DNA from: Candidatus Heimdallarchaeota archaeon
GTDB lineage: Archaea; Asgardarchaeota; Heimdallarchaeia; Heimdallarchaeales; Heimdallarchaeaceae
Assembly: GCA_016840095.1 (NCBI GenBank)
Contig: JAEOSZ010000095.1
Coordinates: forward strand, 46,060-110,059
Direction of reading: 5' to 3'
DNA: 64,000 nt
The position numbers and the translations under genes are program-made. This document shows positions 43,285 through 53,679 of this stretch, piece after piece; within the stretch, counting starts at the first letter, position 1; each line of letters opens with the position of its first letter. The notes under the pieces are model-generated. The model worked only from the letters and a program-made list of their open reading frames with translations. It searched no databases and was not told where the DNA came from.

Positions 43285-44979
43285 ATGTCAAATCTAGATT
43301 CATCCAATGAAGCTCTAATCCTACAAAGAATGAGATATGAAGCCTTGGGAACAGCTTTGAATAAATCTTCAAGTATAAGAAGCTTGTTCAAAGTTCTTTT
43401 CGCAACTACACTTATTTTTGGTATCCCAACAGTTATTCTTCTTTCTGACCCATTGAAAGATAATCTTACAATAGTCTTTCAAATGGTTATTTTCGGTTTC
43501 AGAATCCTAATTATAGCAATGGCTCTCCTGCTCTTTTCAAGAATTACACCACATTTGTACACAGCAAAGAACGATTCTGATAAGAAATTAGAAGAAATAG
43601 GATATAAGGATCCGAATACAAATACTAAGGAAGAAAAACTATCAATGACTCGAAATGTGATATTCTCTATCCTGAAGGTAATGGTTTTTACATCAACATT
43701 TTTCGGAATTTTCCTAGCTAGTTCAAGAGATAACTATGGATATATAATTGGACAACAAGCATTGTATTTAGTAGTATTATTCCTAATCATAGTATCTGTA
43801 AAGTTCTGGATATCAAGAAAACCTGATTATTCCCCAAGACTTGGAGGAAGATTAATGATGTTAGTATTTGTTCCAGCACTTGGTTTCTGGGGTTTTGAAA
43901 TTATAATAGGTTTTTTCAGTGTAATAAGTAATTCAAGATTTCATCACAATGTTCTCCAAATCTCTTTTGGTTTGATTTATCCGTTTGCATTTATCTTCTT
44001 ACTAGTTGCAGTTCTTTATACTACTAAGAAAACAATAAGAGAAAAACAAACAATTCAAAAAGCTAAAGAAGCAGATTTTGATAGACGTGCTGGTTTTATT
44101 GAAGAAAAGAATCCATTCAGTAGAATGATATATCGAATGCAGCTTTCCTTTAATAAAATGTTTAGAACTATCACCAGAACAGAACAAAAAGAAAAGAATA
44201 TCGACAAGAAACCTAACCTTCTTATTGTTAGAAGTATGTGGCTTACAATCTTTGTTACTTTCTTTGCATTTGCATTCATAGTTCCTTGGAATATGTTCCC
44301 TCATGATGGAGTTTTACTAGCAGGGGCTGCAATGATTGCTTATCAGTATTCCATGATTAAATATGAAAGAGATGAGATCAATGTAATAGCTGTAGCTGAA
44401 AAGGATGAAACAATTGAACCTCCAGCTATTAGAACAAAAGAACTCCTGACTTCAACTACAAGGTATATTTTGTTACCAACCTTAATCTTCATAGTAGTTC
44501 AATACATATTGAATGGAGTACTAACAGATGGAGTTTTTACCACAGCAAATTTGCAACTCCTTCTTAGCTTTACTTGGTTGACGGCTCTAATCGTCATACC
44601 TTTGTCAATTCATATTATCTATAAGATAACTCAGAATATCAAAGATAATAGAACAAAAGAAAATTCAAGTATGTTTGTCAGAGGATTGCTGTTTATACTT
44701 CTCTTTGAAATAGTTCTCTATGGTACAACAGTTGGTGCACTTGTAGGAGCATTCTATGGGTATCAATTCGAGTTAATTCACTTTATAGCTCTATTACTTC
44801 AAGCAACATTCATAGTAGTTCTAATTATCTTACCAATAGTGTTTCAACTAATAGCTATTAGAATTGATGAGAAAGGATTCAAAATTCTATCAATTTCAAC
44901 CTATGTGCTAATAGGTTTGATAAATATAGGAATCTTTACCGGATTCATTTTGCACATACTACAATTATTCTTTGGATAG
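43285..44979 (+). CDS. Large polytopic membrane protein, function unknown
   Basis: About 564 residues from ATG at 43285; an in-frame TTG nine bases upstream is less likely. About thirteen membrane helices are predicted, in groups separated by basic cytoplasmic loops (for example EKQTIQKAKEADFDRRAGF). No transporter signature or catalytic motif is recognised. It stands alone and ends 21 bases before the stop of a convergent gene. It could be a transporter or a lipid-related enzyme, but there is no specific evidence for either. Confidence 0.68.
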   Translation: MSNLDSSNEALILQRMRYEALGTALNKSSSIRSLFKVLFATTLIFGIPTVILLSDPLKDNLTIVFQMVIFGFRILIIAMALLLFSRITPHLYTAKNDSDKKLEEIGYKDPNTNTKEEKLSMTRNVIFSILKVMVFTSTFFGIFLASSRDNYGYIIGQQALYLVVLFLIIVSVKFWISRKPDYSPRLGGRLMMLVFVPALGFWGFEIIIGFFSVISNSRFHHNVLQISFGLIYPFAFIFLLVAVLYTTKKTIREKQTIQKAKEADFDRRAGFIEEKNPFSRMIYRMQLSFNKMFRTITRTEQKEKNIDKKPNLLIVRSMWLTIFVTFFAFAFIVPWNMFPHDGVLLAGAAMIAYQYSMIKYERDEINVIAVAEKDETIEPPAIRTKELLTSTTRYILLPTLIFIVVQYILNGVLTDGVFTTANLQLLLSFTWLTALIVIPLSIHIIYKITQNIKDNRTKENSSMFVRGLLFILLFEIVLYGTTVGALVGAFYGYQFELIHFIALLLQATFIVVLIILPIVFQLIAIRIDEKGFKILSISTYVLIGLINIGIFTGFILHILQLFFG

Positions 44980-45000
44980 AACAATCTATCCAATTTTTGT

Positions 45001-45972
45001 TTATTTTATTTCCACATAAGAACTAGATCTCTTTTCAGGTTTGACCATAGAAGAATCTGCATAATAGTGAAATAAACCATCTTTATTGGTAAAAGCTGCA
45101 CATTTGCCGTTTTTATCCAATGAGATTATGTGTAGTACTCCTTCTTCTTTGAGCTGTTTTAGTTCTAAAATTCCCATTTTTGTTGCTTCATCAAGCGGTA
45201 TGTTTCTTTGAACTCTATCAACAACTAAACGAGTTGTAGATAAACGAATTGCTAATTCTCCAGTTCCAGTGCAAGCTGATCCTGCAGTATTTGAGCAATA
45301 TATTCCTGCACCAAATATTGGGGAATCTCCTACTCTTCCAGGAAATTTCATAGCTAATCCTGATGTTGAAACACCAACAGCTAAATTACCTTCCATATCT
45401 AAAGCAATAACATTGGTTGTCCCATGTCTGTCAAAACTTAGTTTTCGATACCATTCTCGAACTGAATAGTCTTCCATAACTTCCTTGAGATGGTCATCAA
45501 ATCTCATAAAAAGTTCTCTGACCAAAGTTTGAGCTTCAAGAGGCATTTCCAGACTTTTTCCTTCCATTATATTGTGGTAATTTCTGATACCTAGTTCATC
45601 AATAATTTGTTCTTCTTGATAACCCAGAGCTCTAGCAAATTTCTCTGCCCCTTCACCTACTAACATTACATGAGGACTGATATCCATAACTTTTCTAGCT
45701 ATAGATATGGGATGACGAAAATTCTTCACAGCCGCTACAGAGCCAGCATTCCTTGTCTTGCCATCCATAATTGAAGCATCTAGTTCAACAATTCCCTGAA
45801 GATTAGGAAAACCATTGAAACCTACTGTTATGTCATAAGGATTGTTTTCAATTAATTTGATACTCTCTTCAACTGCATCTAAAGCAGTACCTCCTTCTTG
45901 CAGAATTTTCAATCCGGTTGGTAAGCCTATGTCTGAATTACGAGTACCACAAATTGCATAATCATGATTCAT
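45001..45972 (-). CDS. Glycosylasparaginase/isoaspartyl peptidase family Ntn hydrolase
   Basis: A 323-residue proenzyme of the plant-type asparaginase family. The self-cleavage site is DRHGTTNVIALD, where a threonine becomes the N-terminal nucleophile; relatives have HDTIG. Other marks are GGTALDAVEESI, NAGSVAAVKNFRHPI, GVSTSGLAMKFPGRVGDSPI and AGSACTGTGE. The pattern GLAMKFPGRVGDSP is closest to N4-(beta-N-acetylglucosaminyl)-L-asparaginase, which splits the sugar-asparagine link of N-glycoproteins. Many window proteins carry N-glycosylation sequons, so glycoprotein turnover is a sensible role. Cleavage of beta-aspartyl peptides or asparagine is the alternative. Confidence 0.88.
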   Translation of the reverse strand: MNHDYAICGTRNSDIGLPTGLKILQEGGTALDAVEESIKLIENNPYDITVGFNGFPNLQGIVELDASIMDGKTRNAGSVAAVKNFRHPISIARKVMDISPHVMLVGEGAEKFARALGYQEEQIIDELGIRNYHNIMEGKSLEMPLEAQTLVRELFMRFDDHLKEVMEDYSVREWYRKLSFDRHGTTNVIALDMEGNLAVGVSTSGLAMKFPGRVGDSPIFGAGIYCSNTAGSACTGTGELAIRLSTTRLVVDRVQRNIPLDEATKMGILELKQLKEEGVLHIISLDKNGKCAAFTNKDGLFHYYADSSMVKPEKRSSSYVEIK

Positions 45973-46104
45973 TAATTGTTAAAAATAAAAAGGAAATAAA
46001 AATACATCTGTTGAGTTATGTATGTTGATTATCAAAATTCCAAGAAAAAAGATAATATTCTAAAAACATAATTTTAAGAACGATAGAGATTCTTCTAACA
46101 CAAC

Positions 46105-46884
46105 ATGTCAGATTTAATTGTAGAAACACATCAATTGTCTAAGCAGTTTAAATTTCTTCTAGCTGTTGATGGAGTGAATCTGAAGATACAACGAGGTAAG
46201 ATTTATGCTTTACTTGGACCAAACGGGGCAGGTAAGACAACTACTATTAGAATGCTATTAGGTCTTCTGAAACCCACTTTTGGAAGCATCAATGTTAATG
46301 GAATTGATGTGGTTTCAGATCCGAAAGCTATCAGAGGAAAGATCGGACTATTACCTCAATTTTCCGCAGCATACTATGATTTAACACCTATGCAGAATAT
46401 CCAATTCATTTTGGAAATGAATGGTCTTTCATATGAAGAAGTTAGTCAAACATTAGGAAACTATTTTCATACTCTGAATATAACACATGAGCTTCTGAAT
46501 AAACCGTTTTCTAAACTGTCTGGAGGCGAACAAAGATCAATTAGCTTTATTATGGCTATAATAACAAACAAGGAGTTTTTGGTGCTTGACGAACCCACTT
46601 CTGGTCTCGATATAGCTCGAGCTAAATACATTAGATCTATTATTAAGAAAATTGTAGAAGAAGAGGGTAAAACCATTCTTCTATCTTCTCATATTGTTTC
46701 AGATTTGGAAGAACTTGCTGATTATTGTGGGATTCTTAAACAAGGGAAATTAATCTTCCAAGGAAAGAAAGAGGAAATTATAAACGCATATGCTCCTGAT
46801 ACTCAGGTATTTGAAGATGCTATAATTAAAGCATTTGAAACACCAATAGCTAGTTCTCAAGTTAGAAAGGAGGGAACTTTATGA
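46105..46884 (+). CDS. ABC transporter ATP-binding protein
   Basis: A 259-residue ATPase with Walker A GPNGAGKTT, Q-loop PQFSAAYYD, signature LSGGEQRS, Walker B FLVLDEPTSGLD and switch histidine SSHIV. The order and the downstream ABC-2 permease mark a CcmA/DRA-type exporter for drugs, polysaccharide or lipids. Its stop overlaps the permease start (ATGA), so the two are translationally coupled. The usual signature glutamine form LSGGQ is LSGGE here, a common variant. Confidence 0.95.
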   Translation: MSDLIVETHQLSKQFKFLLAVDGVNLKIQRGKIYALLGPNGAGKTTTIRMLLGLLKPTFGSINVNGIDVVSDPKAIRGKIGLLPQFSAAYYDLTPMQNIQFILEMNGLSYEEVSQTLGNYFHTLNITHELLNKPFSKLSGGEQRSISFIMAIITNKEFLVLDEPTSGLDIARAKYIRSIIKKIVEEEGKTILLSSHIVSDLEELADYCGILKQGKLIFQGKKEEIINAYAPDTQVFEDAIIKAFETPIASSQVRKEGTL

Positions 46885-48080
46885 GCAAAGAAAAGGGTAT
46901 AAGTCAGCTCAAAACATTGCTGAAAAAAGATTTGAGATTATTATTCAGAAAACGAGTTGCTATTTTTGTATTTGGAGGACCTTTTATTATGATGTTTTTA
47001 CTGATCGGATTACCATCTCTCTTCAGTTCCCAGCAGACATCTTCCCTTCTAATCTGTAGTGATGATTTGGGTTATTCTTCAACAAATATCGGAGATTCGA
47101 TAATAGGCAATATATCTTATTATTTCTTATCTGAATCTACAATAGATGTGGAAGAAGTTGCTAATTTATCTGCTGTAACCTATACTTCTGATTTCGGTTT
47201 ATATATACCTTCTAACTTTTCTGAATTAGCTTACACTGATCTACCAACGTATTATATTGTGGATGCAACACAATCACTTTTCTCAGAAAGTATCTTCACA
47301 ACAATTAGAAGTATTGCAAACAGTGTGATTGCTACTACTCTTGCCAACAGGACCATTCCGCCCATAAACCAAGGTGAGATTGCTCCTGCTTCAATACCTG
47401 AAGAACTACTTTTAGGACCAAAAGCTGCTTCTGTTGCTTTACCTCTAAGTTATATGATTTTTCTTTTAATAGCACTAAATTCTGGTTCTTATACAAGTAT
47501 TGGTTTTGCTAGAGAAAAACGAATGAGAACTATGGAAGTTCTTCTAGCTTACACTCATCGACATCGTAATCTAGTAATTTCAAAAACAATTACTGGTTTA
47601 GTAGCTTCATTAGGGTCAACCTTATCTTATGTACTTGGTATCCTTGCAGCTACACAAATTTCTGGAGCAAGTTTTAACAGTATCTTTGAGATATTTGGGT
47701 TAAATTTAGGACTGCTGCATGCTGGTGATATAATAGTTTTATTCCTTTTTTCAGTATTGGCATTACTTATTTCTCTATTGATTACTATGGCTATAGACAG
47801 CAATTTAGTGAGAGAAGCTTCAGAGAGAATATCTCCTTTAGTATCTATTGGATTAGCAATGTTTTTCTACTTTAGTGCAGTATCAAGCCCTCTAAGTGCA
47901 TCTAATGCTTCAATGATTAATCCATTTTTCTGGTGTTATAGGTCAAGTCTACTAATAATATCTGGGAAATTTAGTGCAGAAGTTATAATTTATCCATTGT
48001 TGATTATTTCTCTAATAACAGTATTAATTTTCTTTTCCACTAAAGGTATACAAAAGGAAAAAACACTGTATCTAGAATAA
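46881..48080 (+). CDS. ABC-2 type transporter permease
   Basis: A 399-residue membrane protein: one N-terminal helix (VAIFVFGGPFIMMFLLIGL), an external domain of about 150 residues, then five helices including YMIFLLIALNSGSYTSIGFAREKRMRTMEVLL. That last stretch is the conserved cytoplasmic coupling region of ABC-2/NatB-type permeases (EKERGTLE-like). It pairs with the ATPase encoded just upstream, with a four-base overlap. NatAB-like sodium extrusion or export of lipids and drugs are options. A T-rich terminator follows. Confidence 0.9.
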   Translation: MSKEKGISQLKTLLKKDLRLLFRKRVAIFVFGGPFIMMFLLIGLPSLFSSQQTSSLLICSDDLGYSSTNIGDSIIGNISYYFLSESTIDVEEVANLSAVTYTSDFGLYIPSNFSELAYTDLPTYYIVDATQSLFSESIFTTIRSIANSVIATTLANRTIPPINQGEIAPASIPEELLLGPKAASVALPLSYMIFLLIALNSGSYTSIGFAREKRMRTMEVLLAYTHRHRNLVISKTITGLVASLGSTLSYVLGILAATQISGASFNSIFEIFGLNLGLLHAGDIIVLFLFSVLALLISLLITMAIDSNLVREASERISPLVSIGLAMFFYFSAVSSPLSASNASMINPFFWCYRSSLLIISGKFSAEVIIYPLLIISLITVLIFFSTKGIQKEKTLYLE

Positions 48081-48085
48081 AAGAA

Positions 48086-48113
48086 TTCTTTCTTCTTTTT
48101 TCTTACTTTTTAT
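48086..48113 (+). terminator. T-rich terminator after ABC transporter operon
   Basis: T tracts (TTCTTTCTTCTTTTTTCTTAC) begin a few bases after the permease stop codon and reach the end of the convergent zinc-ribbon gene. Confidence 0.5.
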
Positions 48114-48592
48114 GTGATTTTATCAATTCCTAACCAGATTAAAACCAAAATAACATCTATTGCAGTTGCTATGAGAAAACCAATAAACGTAAATAGAAGA
48201 GAATACAAAATTTGATGTCTGAAGTGCTTTAGAGTCTCTAATGATTTATCACTTGATTCAGGTATATTCTTCAGTTTTCTATATCTGATCCCATAAACAG
48301 TAAAAATACTAGCCATAATGATGTTGAAAAGAATTACAAAAATATCAACTGATCGAATCTGTATGAAAGTGGAAGTCCAGAACCCATAAATGGCAGCCAT
48401 TGCAAAGAAAGGTACTCCGATAAAATAAGGTATAATGAACCGGTTGTTAATCTCTTCCCAAAAGGAAACTACATCCTCACCACATCTTGGACAAATATAA
48501 TCCTGCTCAACTGTTTTTTTTGTGGCAAATTGAGGAAAAAAAGCTGCTTTTTTGCATTTGACACAATAATGAGTCCTATGAACAAATTTCAT
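48110..48592 (-). CDS. Zinc-ribbon membrane protein
   Basis: A 160-residue protein. An N-terminal zinc ribbon has CVKCKKAAFFPQF and YICPRCGED (two CxxC pairs). Four hydrophobic segments follow, in two hairpins split by a basic loop (RYRKLKNIPE). A GAGGGT ribosome site precedes the ATG. It is 24 bases from the MFS gene stop and lies behind it on the same strand, so it is probably co-transcribed with it. I recognise no family. Confidence 0.7.
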   Translation of the reverse strand: MKFVHRTHYCVKCKKAAFFPQFATKKTVEQDYICPRCGEDVVSFWEEINNRFIIPYFIGVPFFAMAAIYGFWTSTFIQIRSVDIFVILFNIIMASIFTVYGIRYRKLKNIPESSDKSLETLKHFRHQILYSLLFTFIGFLIATAIDVILVLIWLGIDKIT

Positions 48593-48615
48593 ACCCTCAA
48601 ATAGGTAAGGTCATT

Positions 48616-49953
48616 TTAACTGTTTCGAAGAGGGTTCAATCGAGAACTTTTTCTTTCTTTCAATGCTAGTATGAATACAGGAATCATTGCTATTATTCTT
48701 AAACAAGTGATAATGATTAAGAAGTTTCTAAGGAAGAGATCAAAACTCTCCAATGAAAGATCTAAGAATTTTGCAAATACTCCTGTTGAGAAATCGGATA
48801 TTAGTGATTTGGAAACCAGAGATACACTTGTTTTTGTGAAATGTTCGAATATTAAACCTGAGATAAAAGATCCTCCGAAGGTCAAAATTCCCAGAAATAG
48901 ATTGTATGTTCCACTATATGTACCCTTAATTTCAGGTTCAGCAAGATTGAGAATTTCTGTATTGAGTGCAGGATTGACCAAACCATTTCCAAGACCTCCG
49001 AAGAAGTTAGTTATTATGATAAGTGCCCAATGAGTACTATATGCTAAGGTAATCGGTACTAAACAGAGTGACATAAAACCAATGAAAATCATGGTTCTTC
49101 TACCTATTCTTTCTGCAATTTTAATGGTAAGAATATATCCTAAAGCCATACTTGCTGAAAATACAGCTGACAGTATTGCTACTGCTGCAGTACTAGGTTC
49201 CAATCTACTAAGAACAAATGGAGATAAAGGCCATAGTAAACTCATTGCTAGAAAATATGTCCATGTAGCACCACTGAAAATGACAAAAGATCTATTTTGA
49301 ACCAGTCTTCTAAGTGGGACAGATTTTCTTTTAATTTTCATTCTGTTTGTTTCGGATAAGGTTAGTATCAGTAAAGCTGCTAGAGCAAAAAATAAAGCTG
49401 CGACAAGAACCATTACTCTGTATTTTGTTTCAAGTTCTGTGTTTTTGAACTGGATAGCATCTGTGACAAATCCAAGAATAAGGAGTAACCCTGAAGAAGC
49501 TAAGGTTCCTACCATACTTAATTGGCTTATGACTTTTGATCTTGTTTTTTCAGTTGTAATATCACCCATAAGAGCATTCCAAGATGGAATAACCATACTA
49601 ATACCAATTGAATACAAACCAATAATGACCATAAAAATAACAGGTGATGTTAGAAAAGCAAGAGTCAATGTGCTTACTGTAGCAATAATGAAACCCAATA
49701 GTAGAATTAATTTTCTACCAATTCTATCAGATAGACGTCCAAAAAATCCTTGAAAAAGAGCTGATCCCAAATTCTGGATAGCTGTGATAAAAGACATTTG
49801 TATTGGTGTTGCTCCAACACCTACAGCTATTAAGGTAGCATAATTCCAGTAAAACTGTTGACCCCCAGCATTTGCAGCAGCAATTGTGTAGGTCTTCAAT
49901 TTGTCTTTCATGATTGATTTATCTTCAGATAAATCTTCGTCTAAATTTGACAT
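48616..49953 (-). CDS. Major facilitator superfamily transporter
   Basis: About 445 residues from ATG at 49953; the in-frame TTG nine bases upstream is less likely. Twelve membrane helices are seen. The MFS loop 2-3 motif is GRLSDRIGRKLILLLG, and its second-half counterpart is IAERIGRRTMIFIGF. A central basic loop (NRMKIKRKSVPLRRL) separates the halves. Drug or metabolite export is typical of this type, but no substrate motif is known to me here. A zinc-ribbon membrane protein gene follows on the same strand. Confidence 0.92.
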   Translation of the reverse strand: MSNLDEDLSEDKSIMKDKLKTYTIAAANAGGQQFYWNYATLIAVGVGATPIQMSFITAIQNLGSALFQGFFGRLSDRIGRKLILLLGFIIATVSTLTLAFLTSPVIFMVIIGLYSIGISMVIPSWNALMGDITTEKTRSKVISQLSMVGTLASSGLLLILGFVTDAIQFKNTELETKYRVMVLVAALFFALAALLILTLSETNRMKIKRKSVPLRRLVQNRSFVIFSGATWTYFLAMSLLWPLSPFVLSRLEPSTAAVAILSAVFSASMALGYILTIKIAERIGRRTMIFIGFMSLCLVPITLAYSTHWALIIITNFFGGLGNGLVNPALNTEILNLAEPEIKGTYSGTYNLFLGILTFGGSFISGLIFEHFTKTSVSLVSKSLISDFSTGVFAKFLDLSLESFDLFLRNFLIIITCLRIIAMIPVFILALKERKSSRLNPLRNS

Positions 49954-50090
49954 TATGGTCAAGTGTCTGCTGATTGTCGTTTAAAAAATCTTATTATCGG
50001 TACCAATGAACAAGAAATTTGACGATAAGTTAATATAGAAATTAATTATTTTTCATAAGTCCAGTCAATTGATAAATTGAGGAAAGAAAA

Positions 50091-50768
50091 GTGACCAATA
50101 AGAAATTACTTTTTTCATTAGTTCTAATTGTATTAGCTTTAGATACAACTATTTTGACTCAAGCAAAGAGTACAACTGAAACAATCTTTGATGATTCAAC
50201 AACAGTTCAATGGGGATATATATGGGTAATAGAAGAAAAGATTCCTGCAAGTGATACTTCTGTAAGTGTTACTGTTAACTCAGATGAATTTGTAGAATTT
50301 TGGGTTGCTGATAAAGGAGATGCAGATAATTACATAAATGGTTTCGATATATGGGTTTACTTCTGGGAAGTTGATGTTCTATCTGAGACCTTCAATTTTG
50401 TGTTAGAAAATAAACAAACCTATGAATTTGTAATCGAAAATTATAATGCGGGAATGTTTGATGCATATGTAGATTTAACAATCACATTTACTTATGAGAC
50501 TACATACACTTGGATAATATTTGTGGTTCTAGGCGTTCTTGGAGCTGGTTTAGTAGTTTATTTAGTAACTCGTTCAAGAAGAAAATCCCCTACTTCACAA
50601 ACATATTCTTCTGGTCAAATTTATCAACCCGTAATGAGTTCAGATTACACAACTCAAGAAACATTGAAACCTCAAGGTTCTGCACTTACTAAATTTTGTT
50701 CATACTGTGGTGTTTCAATTGAGAGTGATGCTAGATTCTGTACAAATTGCGGGAGTCAAATAGCATAA
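50091..50768 (+). CDS. Exported protein with membrane helix and cytosolic zinc ribbon
   Basis: 225 residues with a GTG start. A signal peptide (LLFSLVLIVLALDTTIL) leads to a beta-rich external domain of about 120 residues that looks like an emp24/GOLD- or C2-like sandwich by its strand pattern (unproven). A membrane helix (WIIFVVLGVLGAGLVVYLV), a serine/threonine/glutamine-rich linker and a zinc ribbon (FCSYCG and FCTNCG) complete it. External sensor, helix and internal zinc ribbon is an unusual arrangement but recurs in this window. The AGGAAAG just ahead of the GTG may be the ribosome site. Function unknown. Confidence 0.7.
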   Translation: MTNKKLLFSLVLIVLALDTTILTQAKSTTETIFDDSTTVQWGYIWVIEEKIPASDTSVSVTVNSDEFVEFWVADKGDADNYINGFDIWVYFWEVDVLSETFNFVLENKQTYEFVIENYNAGMFDAYVDLTITFTYETTYTWIIFVVLGVLGAGLVVYLVTRSRRKSPTSQTYSSGQIYQPVMSSDYTTQETLKPQGSALTKFCSYCGVSIESDARFCTNCGSQIA

Positions 50769-50916
50769 CAATTATAGCGGAAATACGCTAAATTCTCTTT
50801 TTATCTGCTTCTAAAGACTTTGCTCTTTTATCTGCAAACACAGTTCTTACAGAAACTTTAAAAATGTGCATTCGTCACGAATGATTAAATTAAGACTATA
50901 TATCGAGGTTAAATAG

Positions 50917-53604
50917 ATGAAGTTATCTAAGAAATTACAGACTCTTATCACATTTACTTTAATTATAGGTTTGCTAACTGTTGGAACTATTTCCAAAGCG
51001 AGTAATAGTTTTGTTAAATTACAGCCACCTGTAGATGGAGAATGGGTTATATCAGGTTTGGAAATAATCACCACAGATGTAATAATTAATGGCTCTATTA
51101 CAATTGAAAATGGTGGAGAATTGAGGATTATAAACTCAACAGTAGACTTTCTGGCAAATGAATCCTTTTCATGCACAATTGAATTGTTGGATGGTGCAAT
51201 ATTTTATGTGGAAAATAGTTTATTAAGACCATCAAATGCACTGTATAATTTTACAATCTCTGCAACTGATGTGTCTAATACAACCGCTGCATCAACTGTT
51301 ACTTTCATAGATAGTTTTGTAGAGGATGCTACCATAATTAATATTCAGAATGCCGCTGACATCACTATCGATAATACAAATTTCTATAGAAGTCCAATTT
51401 ATCTGAAAAGTGGTCAAAACATAATAATCGATGATAGTGTTTTTGACTCTGTTGATACAGCTTTGGAAATTGTGTTTGGTAGTACTGTTGAAATCACTAA
51501 CAGTCACATAGATGGAGCAAATTATGGTTTGATTGCTACTATTGTAACTGATCTTTTTATTGATAATGTTGAATTTGATAGCTGCGCTGAGATTGGTATG
51601 AAAACAAATAACGTTGTAGGTGAAATTACTAACAGTGATTTCCATCATGGAATCCTAGGTGCAATGCTAGAGCAATCTGCCATAGCACTTACAAGTAGTA
51701 CATTCTGGAATCTTGATAATGGAATTGAAGCCATTAATTCTGTTAATCCAGTATTTTCCTACAATAACTTTACAACAATAACAGAGATTTGTATTGAAGG
51801 AGACAGCGCAGTTAATGCTGAAATATTAAATAACAGATTTGAAGACTGTTATCATGCTTTTGATTTCTTCAAATCACCTTCTCTTGTTCAAAATAACTAC
51901 TTTGATACACTAGAATATGGAGTTACTGGGCTGGATTCAGATAATACTTATATCCTAAACAATGAATTCTACTACATTGCTGAAGTTGCAGTTGAGCTAA
52001 CAGAATCCAGAAATTCAGAAGTATCTTCCAATATTTTCCTCAATGTTTCAACCGGTATAGGAATTATAACTGGTAGAATTATTGAAGTTGATGATAATCT
52101 TCTAACAAACGTTGATGAAGGCATATCAATAATTGCTACTAGACAAATAACATTGCTGGGAAATGTCGTCAATAATACAATTACAGGTCTCTATTTGGAA
52201 CAATCAAAGGATGCTATTATTACTGCAAATGGAGCAATTAATGCTCTGTATGGAATATCTATGTGGTCATGTGATTATGTAAATCTAGCAAGTAATGGTG
52301 TTTTTGACTCTGTATATGGTTTAAGTATCTGGTTTTCTGATAATATCCGTCTTCAAGGAAATGATGTGAATACTTCTGATATTGGAATTGTAGCTAGAAA
52401 CTCTGTTAATCTACAAATTAGAGATGGAACCTACAAAGAACTAACTAAAGGTCTACAAATAATAGGTTGCATCAATACAATCATTACTGGAAATACTTTT
52501 GATTTAATCACTGATGCAGCTATAACCTTAGATGGAAGTGATGGTTTTCTTGTATATAATAATAATTTCAGAACTGTTGGTTTTTATGGTGTAGTAAATG
52601 CTTGTTTAGGCTTCTATTATCGTGAAATTGAAGATGGAGTATATGCTGGAAACTATTATTTGAATGAACCAGGAGCCCCAGAAGTGTTAATTGACACAGT
52701 TACAATAAATACTATCGTTTATGAAATCAAAGATCTTTATCCTCTTGATAATCCATATACAGTTGTTCCAACAATTGAGTTTGTGAGAAGAGATATTGAA
52801 GATCCTCAAGATATAGATGATGTAGTAGTTGATTCTCAGATTTTTGTACCTTCAAATACAGAAGATGTTGTTGTATATCTTCAGTACTTACTTAATGATG
52901 CTTCAACTTGGACTAGTGTTGATATTACTTCCTCTGGAGTACCTGTTGGCTCTATTGGTGCAATTAATGCTTATTACGGAACTATTCCAGCTTTTGATTA
53001 CGACAATCTTGTTATCTATAGAATGATGGTAGAATACACTGATGAACTAGTAACAAAACAAGTTTTCACAGAAAATGATAGTTATGTAATATTACCTTCT
53101 GAATTCACACCTGTTTATATCGCTCCACCAGAGGTTAATATTCTAACAGTTGATGAGGATGGGAATGACGTAACTCAAGTAACTGAAACATTTTATGAAA
53201 ACGAAGATTATATGATTCAAGTAGTAATAGCAAACATTACAGATCTGGAAACAAGACTAGGGAAAAGTCATGTAAATATTACTTGGTCAGAATTTGATCC
53301 AAATACCAATATCACAACTGGTTTCACTGCTATAATGGATTATAATGGAACAGCATCAACTCCATACTATTACTTTGAATTTGGCAAGAAATTTGATGCT
53401 ACTGCAGAAATAGATTTCTATATTAGTGTAGTAGATATCAATGGAACTTTGTACAGAACTGTTAATAATTATACAATGTACATATCACCACCTGTTGAAG
53501 AAACAGGTTTCGATGCTCTAACATTACTCTCTATTGGTGCTACTTTATTACTAATTCAAGCTATTGTTGTCTTCAGAAGAAGACGAAGAAAACAAGAAGA
53601 ATAA
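50917..53604 (+). CDS. Surface beta-helix protein (PbH1/NosD-like repeats)
   Basis: An 895-residue exported protein. After a signal peptide, residues 40-600 are a right-handed parallel beta-helix. Its short turns recur about every 22-24 residues with N-N-x-F/I patterns such as SYNNFTTITEICIEGDSA and ILNNEFYYIAEVAVELTESR. An Ig/beta-sandwich region (residues 620-860) follows, then a membrane helix (LTLLSIGATLLLIQAIVVF) and the basic tail RRRRRK. Beta-helix proteins bind or cut polysaccharides or act as adhesins. No lyase active site is evident. A TATATCGAGGT element just ahead of the ATG includes the ribosome site. Confidence 0.87.
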   Translation: MKLSKKLQTLITFTLIIGLLTVGTISKASNSFVKLQPPVDGEWVISGLEIITTDVIINGSITIENGGELRIINSTVDFLANESFSCTIELLDGAIFYVENSLLRPSNALYNFTISATDVSNTTAASTVTFIDSFVEDATIINIQNAADITIDNTNFYRSPIYLKSGQNIIIDDSVFDSVDTALEIVFGSTVEITNSHIDGANYGLIATIVTDLFIDNVEFDSCAEIGMKTNNVVGEITNSDFHHGILGAMLEQSAIALTSSTFWNLDNGIEAINSVNPVFSYNNFTTITEICIEGDSAVNAEILNNRFEDCYHAFDFFKSPSLVQNNYFDTLEYGVTGLDSDNTYILNNEFYYIAEVAVELTESRNSEVSSNIFLNVSTGIGIITGRIIEVDDNLLTNVDEGISIIATRQITLLGNVVNNTITGLYLEQSKDAIITANGAINALYGISMWSCDYVNLASNGVFDSVYGLSIWFSDNIRLQGNDVNTSDIGIVARNSVNLQIRDGTYKELTKGLQIIGCINTIITGNTFDLITDAAITLDGSDGFLVYNNNFRTVGFYGVVNACLGFYYREIEDGVYAGNYYLNEPGAPEVLIDTVTINTIVYEIKDLYPLDNPYTVVPTIEFVRRDIEDPQDIDDVVVDSQIFVPSNTEDVVVYLQYLLNDASTWTSVDITSSGVPVGSIGAINAYYGTIPAFDYDNLVIYRMMVEYTDELVTKQVFTENDSYVILPSEFTPVYIAPPEVNILTVDEDGNDVTQVTETFYENEDYMIQVVIANITDLETRLGKSHVNITWSEFDPNTNITTGFTAIMDYNGTASTPYYYFEFGKKFDATAEIDFYISVVDINGTLYRTVNNYTMYISPPVEETGFDALTLLSIGATLLLIQAIVVFRRRRRKQEE

Positions 53605-53633
53605 ACATTCTTCTTAATCTTTCTATTTTTTTA
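53605..53633 (+). terminator. T-rich terminator after the beta-helix gene
   Basis: Repeated T tracts follow the stop codon of the beta-helix gene, ending with a run of seven T, before the next promoter. Confidence 0.45.
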
Positions 53634-53679
53634 GTTTGCTTACATAGGAAAATAAATAAGGATATGTTTTTTCATTTAG

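Noticed and set aside
44002..44304. 100-residue minus-strand frame inside the large membrane protein gene
   Set aside because: It lies wholly antisense to a well-supported thirteen-helix protein, has odd cysteine/serine/lysine composition typical of antisense reading, and shows no domain.
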